Positions 43,080 to 52,803 of a stretch of DNA of 64,000 nt are shown here, piece by piece; position 1 is the stretch's first letter, and each line of letters starts with the position of its first letter. Both the position numbers and the translations under genes were made by a program. Source of the DNA: CAZJBS01 sp964544475. Its GTDB lineage: Bacteria > CLD3 > SB21. The notes beneath the pieces are model-generated. The model searched no databases and was not told where the DNA came from. It saw nothing but the letters and a program-made list of their open reading frames with translations. The stretch spans positions 12,510 to 76,509 of the forward strand of contig CAZJBS010000016.1 in the NCBI GenBank assembly GCA_964544475.1, given 5' to 3'.

Positions 43080-43871
43080 CTACAGGTTGTCCACAATGGA
43101 GGTGGCCAGAATGCGCCGCATTTCTTCTTCCGGGTTCAGGCGGTTTTCGACGACGAAGTCTTTGAGAATTCTGCCGTCCCGAAACACGACGTTCCGTTTG
43201 GCATACTGGGCGATGTCGGTTTCATGCGTCACGAGAATGATCGTGATACCTTCACCGTTGAGTTTTTGAAATATGGCCATGATTTCGATGCTGGTTTTGC
43301 TGTCCAGGTTGCCGGTGGGTTCGTCCGCCAGAATCATGGATGGGCGGGTGGCCAGGGCCCGCGCAATGGCCACGCGCTGCTGCTGGCCGCCGGAAAGTTC
43401 GTTCGGTTTGTGATCAAATCGTTTGTCCAGGCCGACCGCCTGCAGCGCTTCCAGCGCCCGCTCGTGACGCTCGCGCGATCCGATCCCCTGGTACAACAAC
43501 GGTAATTCGACATTTTCAATGGCCGACGTGCGGGACAGGAGATTGAATCCCTGGAACACAAAACCGATCTTGCGGCTCCGGACAATCGCCTTTTCGTCCT
43601 TGGACATCATGGCCACGGGTATGCCGTCCAGTACATATTCACCGGACGACGGCGCATCCAGGCAACCCAGGATGTTCATGAATGTGGATTTTCCGGAACC
43701 GGAGGCGCCCATGATGGCGACAAATTCGCCCTGTTTGATTTCCAGCGACACGCCGCGCAACGCCAGCACATCGACGGATCCCATACGATACGTTTTTTTC
43801 AGGTTGCGCACCGAAATGAACGCCGGAGCCAGAAGCACATCCGCGGCGGCCGCCTGTTGGATCGTGGTCAT
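43080..43871 (-). CDS. MacB/LolD-type ABC transporter ATPase
   Basis: A 263-residue ATP-binding subunit. Walker A is GASGSGKST (residues 55-63), the Q-loop region FVFQGFNLL, the signature LSGGQQQR and Walker B MILADEPTGNLDS, with the H-loop in LVTHETD. The DEPTGNLDSKTS form is typical of the MacB/LolD/FtsE group. It starts 1 nt after the adaptor stop (TGACATG) and is followed by the permease after 6 nt. The first ~20 residues are an unusual Ala-rich extension, and a later start is possible. Confidence 0.96.
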   Translation of the reverse strand: MTTIQQAAAADVLLAPAFISVRNLKKTYRMGSVDVLALRGVSLEIKQGEFVAIMGASGSGKSTFMNILGCLDAPSSGEYVLDGIPVAMMSKDEKAIVRSRKIGFVFQGFNLLSRTSAIENVELPLLYQGIGSRERHERALEALQAVGLDKRFDHKPNELSGGQQQRVAIARALATRPSMILADEPTGNLDSKTSIEIMAIFQKLNGEGITIILVTHETDIAQYAKRNVVFRDGRILKDFVVENRLNPEEEMRRILATSIVDNL

Positions 43872-43872
43872 G

Positions 43873-45030
43873 TCAATTTTTCGTCTTGAACCGAGTGGTG
43901 GTATTGGCCGTCGCAGGCCCTGTGGATATACCGGTGATCACCGTCATGCCTTCCTTGACATCGCCGCTTCGGATTTCCGTAAATATCCCGTCCGTGATAC
44001 CGGCTTCCACAATCACCGGAAACACACCCGATCCCTCCGGCCGCCACAGCATCGAATTGTTTTTCAGATCGAACCGGTCTCCAAACTGGGATGAGAATCT
44101 TGTGAACTGGTCCTGGGTCAGGGCCGGTTGGTATCGCAGGGCGGCGCTGGGCACGCGAAGCACATCTTTCCTCGTCTCCACGACAATGGAAAGGTTGGCC
44201 GTCATGCCGGGCAGCAGTTTGCTTTCTTCGTTGCTGGCATCGATAATAACCTCATAACCCACCAGATTCTGGGCAACGATCGGCTGAAGACGGATTTGAG
44301 CCACTTTGCCCCTGAACTGTTCTTCCGGATACGCGTCCACAAAAAACGTCGCTTCCTGATCGACCTTGACTTTTCCGATGTCGACTTCGTCGATGACGGC
44401 TTCAACCTGGATTTTGGACAAGTCGTTGGCGATCTCAAAGAGGATGGGCGCCTGCAGACTGGCTGCCACCGTCTGGCCGACGTCGACATTTCTGGAAATC
44501 ACCACACCGTCGATCGGGGACACGATCGTGGTGTATTGCAGGGATACTTCCGCACGGTGGTAGGCCGCCGTCGCCTGTTTTGCATTGGCCACGGCAAGAT
44601 TGTAATTGGTCGAAGCCTCGTCTTTTTCAGCCTGGGATATCAGTTTGCGTTCATACAACTCCGTGGCCCTCTCCAGCGTTTTTTTCGCCTGGTCAACCTG
44701 GGCCCGCGCCCGCTCCGCACTGGCCTCGGCCTCCAGGAGCTGCGCCTTGAGAAACGTCGGATCAATCTGGGCGATCACATCCCCTTTGCGCACTTTGGTG
44801 TTGAAATCAGCATGAATCTTCGAAATGGTTCCCGTCACCTGCGTGCCGACCTGCACGCGTGTCACCGGATTGATTTTGCCGGTGGCCGTGATAACCAGTG
44901 AAACGTCGCCGCGCTGAATCGTTTCAAGGCGGACGTGCTCTTCTTTGCGGCCATTGCCAAAGACCAGATACGACACCACCAAAAGCCCGACGGCCCCAAG
45001 GGCGATCGCCACCATCGTTTTTCTGTTCAT
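43873..45030 (-). CDS. MacA/HlyD-type periplasmic adaptor protein
   Basis: A 385-residue membrane-fusion protein. One N-terminal anchor helix (residues ~5-24) is followed by a lipoyl half-domain (GDVSLVITATGKINPVTRVQVG), an alpha-helical hairpin (residues ~90-165), the second lipoyl half (IVSPIDGVVISRNVDVGQTV) and beta-barrel and membrane-proximal domains. It bridges the MacB-type permease and TolC across the periplasm. It lies 20 nt after the TolC gene and 1 nt before the ATPase. Confidence 0.95.
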   Translation of the reverse strand: MNRKTMVAIALGAVGLLVVSYLVFGNGRKEEHVRLETIQRGDVSLVITATGKINPVTRVQVGTQVTGTISKIHADFNTKVRKGDVIAQIDPTFLKAQLLEAEASAERARAQVDQAKKTLERATELYERKLISQAEKDEASTNYNLAVANAKQATAAYHRAEVSLQYTTIVSPIDGVVISRNVDVGQTVAASLQAPILFEIANDLSKIQVEAVIDEVDIGKVKVDQEATFFVDAYPEEQFRGKVAQIRLQPIVAQNLVGYEVIIDASNEESKLLPGMTANLSIVVETRKDVLRVPSAALRYQPALTQDQFTRFSSQFGDRFDLKNNSMLWRPEGSGVFPVIVEAGITDGIFTEIRSGDVKEGMTVITGISTGPATANTTTRFKTKN

Positions 45031-45050
45031 ACCGGATTACTCCTGATCCA

Positions 45051-46403
45051 TTACGACCGAATCGTGCCGATGGTTCTTCGGAAACGAGACAGCTCGATGA
45101 AATAATTGTACAAAGCCGTGGTTCGCTCGATGCGGGAATTGGCCAATGAATAATTCGCGTCGGTGATCTCGATCGCCGACCCCACGCCCGTTTCGAAACG
45201 GCCCTCGGCCAGATCGAGATTCTTCTGACCCTGAATGACAATCTTGCCGCTCGCTTTGTATCGCTCCTCGGCATATTTGACGCTGAAATACCGGTCCTGG
45301 ACTTCCTGGATGACGCGCTGGCGAGCGACATTGTACTGCGACGTTGCGGTGCGGATGCCGCCCTGGGCTTCGGCAATATCGGCGCGAACGGTCAGTCCCT
45401 GAAAGATAGGAAATGCAAAGTTCATCCCCACATTATAGCCGACCTGCAGCCGTTGTTTGGTCGGAATCACCTGGTCCTGAACGAGGTACGGACCGAGACT
45501 GGCCGACGCAGAGATGATGGGATAGTACTGGCTCTTGGCGGCGCTCAACGCCGATCGCCAGGCCTGAATCCGCATCTGGGAGGCTTCGATCTCCTTGCGC
45601 GAACCCAGCGCCAGATTGATCGACTCCTGAAGATTGGCCGCAAAAGGTACGAACGCCGTGTCTGAAGTCAAAAAGTAATCCTGAGGATTGTCGTTGATTT
45701 CGGTAATGCCCATCGCGCTGTTCAGGGTGACTTTGGCGAGACGGGACTTGCCCCGGGCGCTGATCAATTCCAATTCGGCGTTGGCCACCTCAAGCTCGGC
45801 CTTCGACACATCCGATTCCGCCAATTTGCCGACCTCAAAAAAACCCCTGGCGCGCTCCAGGTGTTTGTTCGCCTGGTTTACACGTTCTTCATTGATTTCC
45901 ACGATATGCCGGGCCAACACATAATTGTAGTAGGAAATGTGGACGTTGAGAATGACATCTTCTTCGGTCGTACCCAGGGCGAGTTCGGAGGCCTTGATGA
46001 TTTTGTTCTTCGAATCCAACGCCTTATTGGTACGGCCAAAATCATAAATCGGTTGCCGCAACGTCATGCGCACCGACGGCACAAACTTGGCGCCTTCCGG
46101 ATCGATCGTCGGTATCGGCGCAAACGAACTGGATGACTGCAGCGCGCTGTTGGTGTAATACGCCCCGGCTTCCATCTGGATTTGCGGAAACCGCGACGAC
46201 AACACCTGCGTGTATTCGGATTCGGCCGTTATAATGGCTCCCTGCGATGATCCGATGGACGGTTGGTTTTGCAATGCGATCTGGACGCAGGCTTCCAGGG
46301 TTAAGCTCTGTCCGGATACCACAATGGATGCATTTTCCTGAGTGTGTCCAGCCAACGCACTGAACATCCCCAGCAGCATACCGACCAAACATAGCGATTT
46401 CAT
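45051..46403 (-). CDS. TolC-family outer-membrane efflux protein
   Basis: A 450-residue exported outer-membrane channel. Signal peptide residues 1-21 (to LAGHTQ), then two halves each with the TolC alpha-hairpin pattern (SLTLEACVQIALQNQPSI at the start, and GMNFAFPIFQGLTVRADIAEAQGGI in the second half). TolC trimers give exporters an outer-membrane exit. The ATG at 46403 has AAAGGA 6 nt upstream; the open frame to 46466 would start close to the -10 box. First gene of the exporter operon, with its own promoter. Confidence 0.95.
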   Translation of the reverse strand: MKSLCLVGMLLGMFSALAGHTQENASIVVSGQSLTLEACVQIALQNQPSIGSSQGAIITAESEYTQVLSSRFPQIQMEAGAYYTNSALQSSSSFAPIPTIDPEGAKFVPSVRMTLRQPIYDFGRTNKALDSKNKIIKASELALGTTEEDVILNVHISYYNYVLARHIVEINEERVNQANKHLERARGFFEVGKLAESDVSKAELEVANAELELISARGKSRLAKVTLNSAMGITEINDNPQDYFLTSDTAFVPFAANLQESINLALGSRKEIEASQMRIQAWRSALSAAKSQYYPIISASASLGPYLVQDQVIPTKQRLQVGYNVGMNFAFPIFQGLTVRADIAEAQGGIRTATSQYNVARQRVIQEVQDRYFSVKYAEERYKASGKIVIQGQKNLDLAEGRFETGVGSAIEITDANYSLANSRIERTTALYNYFIELSRFRRTIGTIRS

Positions 46404-46474
46404 ATCGTTCCTTTGTTCAAGGCATGATTCGTCGTCATGGACACCATCAAACATTGTGCCATTCAACGTGCGGG

Positions 46475-46503
46475 AAAATAATGTATAAAAGCCTGATTAT
46501 CAA
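46475..46503 (-). promoter_or_regulatory. Promoter of the TolC-MacAB-like exporter operon
   Basis: On the - strand TTGATA (46503-46498), 17-nt spacer, TATTTT (46480-46475); leader about 65 nt. Confidence 0.5.
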
Positions 46504-46587
46504 ACTCTAACTGCGCTGAAACGGCTGAAAAGGAAGCGGTTTCGTCAATACCGTGTATCTATTTCTCACGGATTCTTTCACACGTGG

Positions 46588-47358
46588 TCACACACCGAAC
46601 AGCCGGCGTGCATTCTCGGTCGTCCAGGCGGCCACGGTCTCTGGGTTCTCGCCCAGGGATTCGGCGAGACGTTGGGCGGTGAAGCGGACATACGATGGCT
46701 CGTTGCGCTGACCCCGGTGCGGGACGGGGGGAAGGAATGGGCAATCGGTTTCGACGAGCAGGCGATCCCGTGGTATCTGCGGCGCCAACGCCGGTAAGGG
46801 CGATTTCTTGTATGTGAGATTGCCGGCAAACGAAATGTGAAATCCGAGTTCAAGCGACTTTTCAAGAAACGGCGCATCGCCCGAGAAACAATGCATCACG
46901 CCATGGAACAACCGGTCGGTGGCCGCCTGTTCGTCTTGCAGAAAAGTCAGTAGATCGTCATGGGCATCCCTCACATGAATGATCATGGGTTTCCCGGAAG
47001 ATGCCGACAGATTCATGAAAAACCTGAACACCTTCTTTTGAAGATCCGGCGGCGACTCCTTCCAATAGTAGTCCAATCCCGTTTCGCCGACGCCGACGAC
47101 TTTTTCATGCCGGACAAGCGCTTCGAAGTCGGCAGTCATGTCGTCCTTCCAATGAATCGCCTCCGTCGGATGGTGACCCACGACCGCGTAAACGTCTTCG
47201 TAGCGCTCCGCCAGTTCGATGGCGCGCCGGCTGGACGGCAGCGCCGTCCCGATGGTGACGATACGTCCGACGCCCGCGGCCCGGGCGCGCGCGATCACTT
47301 CATCACGATCGGCGTCAAACTGGTCGTAATCCAGATGGGCGTGCGTGTCGACAAGCAT
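46588..47358 (-). CDS. tatD: TatD family metal-dependent DNase/hydrolase
   Basis: A 256-residue TIM-barrel hydrolase. The H-x-H metal pair is His6 and His8 in VDTHAHLD; VGETGLDYYW, PMIIHVRDAHDD, HCFSGD and LVETDCPFLPP complete the canonical TatD set. Members have 3'-5' DNase or D-aminoacyl-tRNA deacylase activity. The ATG at 47358 is 4 nt after the TamB stop, so it is translated from the same message; the longer frame upstream lies inside tamB. Confidence 0.95.
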   Translation of the reverse strand: MLVDTHAHLDYDQFDADRDEVIARARAAGVGRIVTIGTALPSSRRAIELAERYEDVYAVVGHHPTEAIHWKDDMTADFEALVRHEKVVGVGETGLDYYWKESPPDLQKKVFRFFMNLSASSGKPMIIHVRDAHDDLLTFLQDEQAATDRLFHGVMHCFSGDAPFLEKSLELGFHISFAGNLTYKKSPLPALAPQIPRDRLLVETDCPFLPPVPHRGQRNEPSYVRFTAQRLAESLGENPETVAAWTTENARRLFGV

Positions 47359-47362
47359 GAAA

Positions 47363-50300
47363 TCAATAGTCTTTTCTGAAATAGAGAAGGATGTTGATGA
47401 TGTCTTCCTGCTGGAGGGTTTTGTCCTGCGACGGCTGCTTGTACTCAAATTCAATCGTCTTCTTCCAGGACCGCATGACGGGGATCTTTTTCAAGAGACT
47501 GTCGGCCGAATATTCCAGTGTCACGGTCCGGCCGGAAGATACATCGAGACCGCCTTCGTAACTGACGGACAGATCCTCGTTGATACGCTTCGCGATTTCG
47601 AATTTGGACGATTCACCCGCCGTGCCCTGTACGAACTCCAGCTTCTGCAAGCCGGCTTTGTTGGCCACGACGTTCAGAATCTGATTGATGGCCACCTGTT
47701 TGGCGAAATCGCCCGCCTGGCTCGCTCCGAGTTTGGTGATGTCCTTCGTCTTCACACCGAGCACCAGATAGGAGAGAATGTCCTGCGGTTCCGACAGTCC
47801 GGCCAGGTTCTCGCCGCTGCCGCGTTCGACGGCGGTGATCGCAATGGACGGCTTGAGCAATTTCCCGGACACTTTGATCTGGGCTTCCGATGGCGTGATG
47901 GTGCCGTCATCGTCCTTGTATTCAAAACGTTTTACGGCAAGAATATCGAGATTCGGATTGACGCCGGGTTCGCCGCTGAATGTAATCACGCCGCGATCGA
48001 TGGTAAAGGCCACGTTAAGGTAGGCGTACTTGCCGCCTTTCTTTGTGTTCACGTCACCGGCGATGAAAAAGTCCTCCGAGCCCGGCGGTTTGGTCACGCC
48101 GATTTCTCCGAACAGCGACAGCGTCATTTCAGCGCTTCGAATCGAATTGTCGGAGTTCTCGGGGAGACTGATCATCAGATCCATGTCGAGATTCTTGTAG
48201 AATTCGGAGGCTTGTTTTTCCGCCGCCTTGTCGCCCTTTCTGGCCGTCGTCACCACCTTGGCTTTGGTCGGATCGACCACCCATATCTCCGAATTCCGAA
48301 TTTGCAGATCGCCTTTCACCATCGTGTTGAAGAGGGACGGCGCCGCGACGTCCATTTCGCCGGTGACCTTGGCCGTGTGCAGGTACGACGTTTCCGATTT
48401 CGTATTGATCGGAACAAAATCCGCAAACACCAGATGGAACTGGTACCCGATTTTGTCAACGTTGTTGAAGGCGAAGTTTTTAAGCACATCCGCCAGATCC
48501 ACCGTGCCATTGGCGAGCAGGAGCGAATTCGGATCCTTGCCGGATTGCACCATCAGGGTATCGAGGAACACTTTCTCGGGCGTCAACCGCACAAACAGTC
48601 TCACGTTACGGAACGTCTGCCCCAACGTGCTGCGGGGAAATGTGAGTTGGCCGTCTTCGATCTTCATTTCGCCCTGGATGACCGGCTTTTCCTTGTTGCC
48701 GCTGACTTTCATGTCCAATTTGATTTCACCGCGATTGAGCGTCAGGTTCTTTCCAAAAAAAGCCTGCAAAAACCGAAGATCGATGCCCTCGGAATGCACG
48801 ATAAAATTCATCGGCCGGTTCGTGAGACGGTTTTCAACTTCCTTGAACGTGAGATCGAGGGGCAAATAGCCCCCCATCGTCAGCGTTTTGTCCTTGTTCT
48901 GGTTCAGCGTCATGTTGATCTGCAGTTTCCGGTTGAGGTACTGCAAATTGCCGAGGAAATTGTCGTAGACGAATTCCGACGCCTTGCCATTGGATATGTT
49001 CCAGTCGGCGATGATGATCGGTTTCTCAAAACTTCCCTTCAGACTGGCGTTGAGGTTCAACAGGCCTTCGACAACCGACTGGCCGGATCCGATCAGGGCG
49101 TTGACTCGGGAGAGATCAAGGTCCTTCACTTTGAGATCGAGATTCTGGTCGCCGGACACGTCCACTTTGCCGAATATGGAAATAAAACCCTTGCCGATAT
49201 CCATATTGAAAGAACGGATGTCGAAGACGTTTTTTTCCAGATCAAAAGCCAGATCGATCGGATCCTTGTTCTGCCAGTTTTCAACCCATTTTTCGTAGGA
49301 GGAATCGATCACCGCGTCGCCGCCGAGCACCAGCATGACCTCGCGCGTCTTGAGCGTCCGCCCGCCGATGCGCAAGGACAGATTGTCGAGGAACAACTCC
49401 CCTTTCTTTTCATTCTCGAGAACCAACGAACCCTTGAGGTTGGCGTAGGCATTGAGGCTGTCTTCATTGGCGGAAATTTCAAAAGACGTTCTGTTTTTTT
49501 CCTTTGTGATCGACGTCGTAAAATCCCGAACGTGCGTGCCCGCCATGTCCAGGTGATGAGTATACAGCACGATATCGCCGAAAATCGTGCTGTCGATGGA
49601 TTTGACATCCGCCCCGCCGGCCAGCCTGCCCGGCAGAATGTTATCAAAATAGTACGTCAGACGTAGCGAGTCCATCCGGATGGTCGAAAAAACGAGGTTG
49701 GTCAGGTTGACTTCCCCGCTCGTATTCATGCGATCGTAGTTGCCCGTCATTCTGCCGTCAAACCGCAGCTTCAGATTGAGTGTATCTTTGAGCAGGGTAT
49801 CCACGCCGATATACCGTTTCAACAGGGAAAAGTCACGCGTGGCAAGACTGTAACTCAAATCGACGCTCGAGTCCAAACCGACCGATCCGCTGGCCGTGAA
49901 ACTCGCCAGAGGCGTCGCGATGGTGATTTCGTCCAATTTCACTTTGCCATGGCTTTGTGAGCCGCGCACCGTGAGATTTTCGAGGTCCCGATTGAGTATC
50001 TTTGATGAATCCGATATCAGGCGGACGGTGCCGGTCGATTTATCCGGATTGAGGCCCTGACCGTCGTACACCAGGGTCAGGTTGATCGAACTTTGCATCG
50101 AGGTGTCGCCGATGATATCGGCCACGTTGATGTCGCGCAGGCGTGTCTCCAGGTGGTAGGCTTCCGTTGACAGGTTGAATTGACCCTGGCAATTGAATTG
50201 GCCGGCGCTGGTGCGTCCCTCGAACTTGGACAATTCGGCAACACCGCCCGTCACGTGGGCGTCAATTTCGAAATTTTCGATATCAATGCCGAAAAACCGG

Positions 50301-51511
50301 GACTGACGCAACGTAAGATTGAGATTGCTTCGAAGCGTTTTTGGATCCGTTCCGATACCGTCCGCCAACACACGCCCGTTGATATTCGCGTACAGGTCCG
50401 CGCGGTCGGCGAATGCGCCAATATTGATGCCTTTGAAAGAGAGGTCGGCCTTGTAGCCCAAAGGGCCCTCTCCGTAGTCCACGCCCGCATATCCGCGCAA
50501 TTCTCCGGCCGAGGTTGTGATGGAGAGATCGGTCAGCAAGACGCCGGCCTCGTCTCCTTTGGCGTGCGTTTCCAGTTCGACCTTGTGAAGGTCGGGCATG
50601 CCGATATCGGCAAAACCGCGGATGTCATCAAGGTGGAATGGGTAGGCCCGGAGGTCCATGTCGTATGACAGCGGCACGCCGTGAGCCGAGTCCGGCAGGA
50701 TAACCAGACCAGCCACGAAAAAATCCGTCCGGTCGGTGACCAGCCGGATGCCGCCAATTCGGGCGGAAAGCGTGTCAACGATCTCCGGATGGGCAGCCTG
50801 TTCCGACAACGAACGTGGAAACAACCGTCCGTCCACCTGAACGGAAAGGTTGCGCACTTGCAGGGTGTCGGCTTTCGGCGACGAGGCGTCCGCCAGGGCA
50901 AACGACAATTGTTTTAGATCGATGTGCTGATCGTGATCATCGACGGCCACATGCAGGCGAATCGTCAGACCGGTGGCTGTGCGGCGGAAGGCGCCAAAAT
51001 CCAGCGCCACAGTGCCATCGTTCAGGGCCAGTTCTTCAAGCCGTATGGCTATACCGCCGAGCATCGTGGCCATGGAATCGACCGGTTTCGGAGGCTTCGG
51101 CGCCGAGGGCTTCGCGATGGTCGAAAAATTCAAAACACCGGTGGTGTCTGTGACCAGATTCAGATACGGTTTGTCCAACCGGATGGCCTCGATCACGACG
51201 CGATCATCGAGGATCGCAAGCAGGTCATAGGCGACTTCCAGTCTTTCGAACGACACGAGGATCGAACGGTCCTGCGCCGAGCGCAATTCGCCGTCTTCGA
51301 CAACCAGCCGCGTGAAAAAATTGCCGCCAATGGAACCGATGCGCAACGTGGCATTCAACTCGTCATTGACCATGGCGGTCACCCGATCCCTGAGCAGGTC
51401 CTTGAAGACCGGGGTCTGGAAAAACGCCAGCACGAGCCCGACCAGGACAACAACCGAGACGATGGTCCAGAGCAGACTCTTCAGGAGGATTTTGATTATT
51501 CTCTTGATCAT
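47363..51511 (-). CDS. tamB: TamB-like inner-membrane/periplasmic protein (DUF490 C-terminus)
   Basis: A 1382-residue protein with one N-terminal transmembrane helix (about residues 8-30), a long beta-rich AsmA/TamB body and a C-terminal DUF490 region (about residues 1010-1370, including the LSYLVLGVKTKDITKLGASQAG and KFEIAKRINEDLSVSYEGG segments). TamB-type proteins form a hydrophobic groove that spans the periplasm; they work with the Omp85 protein TamA and may carry phospholipids to the outer membrane. An Omp85 protein is at 23994-25823 here but not adjacent. The C-terminus is the usual end (FRKDY). tatD follows after 4 nt. Confidence 0.9.
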   Translation of the reverse strand: MIKRIIKILLKSLLWTIVSVVVLVGLVLAFFQTPVFKDLLRDRVTAMVNDELNATLRIGSIGGNFFTRLVVEDGELRSAQDRSILVSFERLEVAYDLLAILDDRVVIEAIRLDKPYLNLVTDTTGVLNFSTIAKPSAPKPPKPVDSMATMLGGIAIRLEELALNDGTVALDFGAFRRTATGLTIRLHVAVDDHDQHIDLKQLSFALADASSPKADTLQVRNLSVQVDGRLFPRSLSEQAAHPEIVDTLSARIGGIRLVTDRTDFFVAGLVILPDSAHGVPLSYDMDLRAYPFHLDDIRGFADIGMPDLHKVELETHAKGDEAGVLLTDLSITTSAGELRGYAGVDYGEGPLGYKADLSFKGINIGAFADRADLYANINGRVLADGIGTDPKTLRSNLNLTLRQSRFFGIDIENFEIDAHVTGGVAELSKFEGRTSAGQFNCQGQFNLSTEAYHLETRLRDINVADIIGDTSMQSSINLTLVYDGQGLNPDKSTGTVRLISDSSKILNRDLENLTVRGSQSHGKVKLDEITIATPLASFTASGSVGLDSSVDLSYSLATRDFSLLKRYIGVDTLLKDTLNLKLRFDGRMTGNYDRMNTSGEVNLTNLVFSTIRMDSLRLTYYFDNILPGRLAGGADVKSIDSTIFGDIVLYTHHLDMAGTHVRDFTTSITKEKNRTSFEISANEDSLNAYANLKGSLVLENEKKGELFLDNLSLRIGGRTLKTREVMLVLGGDAVIDSSYEKWVENWQNKDPIDLAFDLEKNVFDIRSFNMDIGKGFISIFGKVDVSGDQNLDLKVKDLDLSRVNALIGSGQSVVEGLLNLNASLKGSFEKPIIIADWNISNGKASEFVYDNFLGNLQYLNRKLQINMTLNQNKDKTLTMGGYLPLDLTFKEVENRLTNRPMNFIVHSEGIDLRFLQAFFGKNLTLNRGEIKLDMKVSGNKEKPVIQGEMKIEDGQLTFPRSTLGQTFRNVRLFVRLTPEKVFLDTLMVQSGKDPNSLLLANGTVDLADVLKNFAFNNVDKIGYQFHLVFADFVPINTKSETSYLHTAKVTGEMDVAAPSLFNTMVKGDLQIRNSEIWVVDPTKAKVVTTARKGDKAAEKQASEFYKNLDMDLMISLPENSDNSIRSAEMTLSLFGEIGVTKPPGSEDFFIAGDVNTKKGGKYAYLNVAFTIDRGVITFSGEPGVNPNLDILAVKRFEYKDDDGTITPSEAQIKVSGKLLKPSIAITAVERGSGENLAGLSEPQDILSYLVLGVKTKDITKLGASQAGDFAKQVAINQILNVVANKAGLQKLEFVQGTAGESSKFEIAKRINEDLSVSYEGGLDVSSGRTVTLEYSADSLLKKIPVMRSWKKTIEFEYKQPSQDKTLQQEDIINILLYFRKDY

Positions 51512-51699
51512 GGTTCAGGGGCAAAGATACACCATTTTGTATCATGTTTTCAATCAATATCATTTTCGGTCACACTCCGGTCACCCGGCAACGAACACGG
51601 TTTTGACGGGCTCGCCGGATGACTCTTTGGAATCCGGATTTTCAATTTCGCGGACATTTGCCCTTTTGATTCCGTAATCAAAAGTGTATTTTACCGGTC

Positions 51700-52803
51700 A
51701 TGCTGTACAAAGCCCTCCTCCGTCCGATGCTCTTCCAACGCGATCCGGAATCGGTCCACGATCTGGCGATGCGCCGCCTGTCGGCCCATGGACCTCTTTT
51801 GAAGATGGGCCGTCCTTGGTTTGTGTACGACGACCCGCTATTGCACCAGACGGTGATGGATTTGTCGCTGGCCAATCCCGTCGGTCTCGCCGCCGGTTTT
51901 GACAAGATGGCCATGGCGATTCCGGCGTGGGCGCACCTGGGTTTCGGATTTTGTGAAATCGGAACGGTCACCGGTCAACGCCAGCCGGGCAACGACAAAC
52001 CACGCTTGTTCCGGCTTCCCACGGATCAGGCCTTGATCAACCGCTTCGGATTCAACAACGATGGCGCTGAAAAGACGGCCGCCCGGATGGCCGCAGGGCA
52101 CCGGTCCGTCATTCCGCTGGGCATCAACATCGGGAAAACCAAAATCACCGCGATCGAGCATGCGGTCGATGACTACGTGTTTTCGTTCCGGACGTTATGG
52201 CCTCACGCCGACTATTTCGCCGTGAATGTGAGTTCACCGAATACACCGGGTCTTCGGGAATTGCAGGACCGGCCTTTTTTGACCGACCTGCTGCAGGCGC
52301 TCAGGATCGCCGACCGTGAACTGGCCGGACCGTCGCGCGGCAAACCCATCCTCGTCAAGATTGCCCCCGACCTGTCGTATGCGCAGATCGACGACGTGCT
52401 ACGGGTCATTGAGGACACCGGTATCGCCGGGCTCATCGCCACCAATACGACCGTCACCCGGGACAACCTGCGATCCCCTGAAACACTTCGGTCGGAAACC
52501 GGCGGTCTCAGCGGCCGGCCCCTCCGACAGCGGTCCACGGAGATCATCCGCCACATCCGTCGACAAATGGCCGACCGCATCGTCCTTGTCGGTGTGGGCG
52601 GCATTTTTTCCGCCGAGGACGCGTACGAAAAAATAACCGCCGGGGCCTCATTGATACAGGTGTACACGGGATTTGTGTATGAAGGCCCGGGATTTTGCCG
52701 GAAACTCAACCGCCGCCTGGCTACCCTCCTTCGCCGCGATGGATTTTCATCCTTATCCGACGCCATTGGAAGCCGGTTACCCACTCAAGGAACGCACCCA
52801 TGA
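51700..52803 (+). CDS. pyrD: Dihydroorotate dehydrogenase, class 2 (quinone-dependent)
   Basis: A 367-residue membrane-associated flavoenzyme of pyrimidine synthesis. The N-terminal helical extension (LYKALLRPMLFQRDPESVHD) is the class 2 membrane-binding part. FMN-binding and catalytic blocks follow: NPVGLAAGFDKM, INRFGFNNDG, VNVSSPNTPGLR with the class 2 catalytic Ser, and VGVGGIFSAEDAYEKI near the end. It oxidises dihydroorotate to orotate and passes electrons to quinone. The stop overlaps the next ATG (ATGA). Upstream bases suggest a weak promoter but not a clear one. Confidence 0.96.
   Translation: MLYKALLRPMLFQRDPESVHDLAMRRLSAHGPLLKMGRPWFVYDDPLLHQTVMDLSLANPVGLAAGFDKMAMAIPAWAHLGFGFCEIGTVTGQRQPGNDKPRLFRLPTDQALINRFGFNNDGAEKTAARMAAGHRSVIPLGINIGKTKITAIEHAVDDYVFSFRTLWPHADYFAVNVSSPNTPGLRELQDRPFLTDLLQALRIADRELAGPSRGKPILVKIAPDLSYAQIDDVLRVIEDTGIAGLIATNTTVTRDNLRSPETLRSETGGLSGRPLRQRSTEIIRHIRRQMADRIVLVGVGGIFSAEDAYEKITAGASLIQVYTGFVYEGPGFCRKLNRRLATLLRRDGFSSLSDAIGSRLPTQGTHP

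Noticed and set aside
42249..43505. A 418-codon + strand open frame opposite the ABC permease and ATPase
   Set aside because: It is the shadow of two clear transporter genes on the - strand and crosses their junction.
47345..49666. A 773-codon open frame on the + strand opposite tamB
   Set aside because: Antisense to a well-supported TamB gene in matching codon phase; its translation shows no domain and it has no start signal. Such long antisense frames arise from codon bias.
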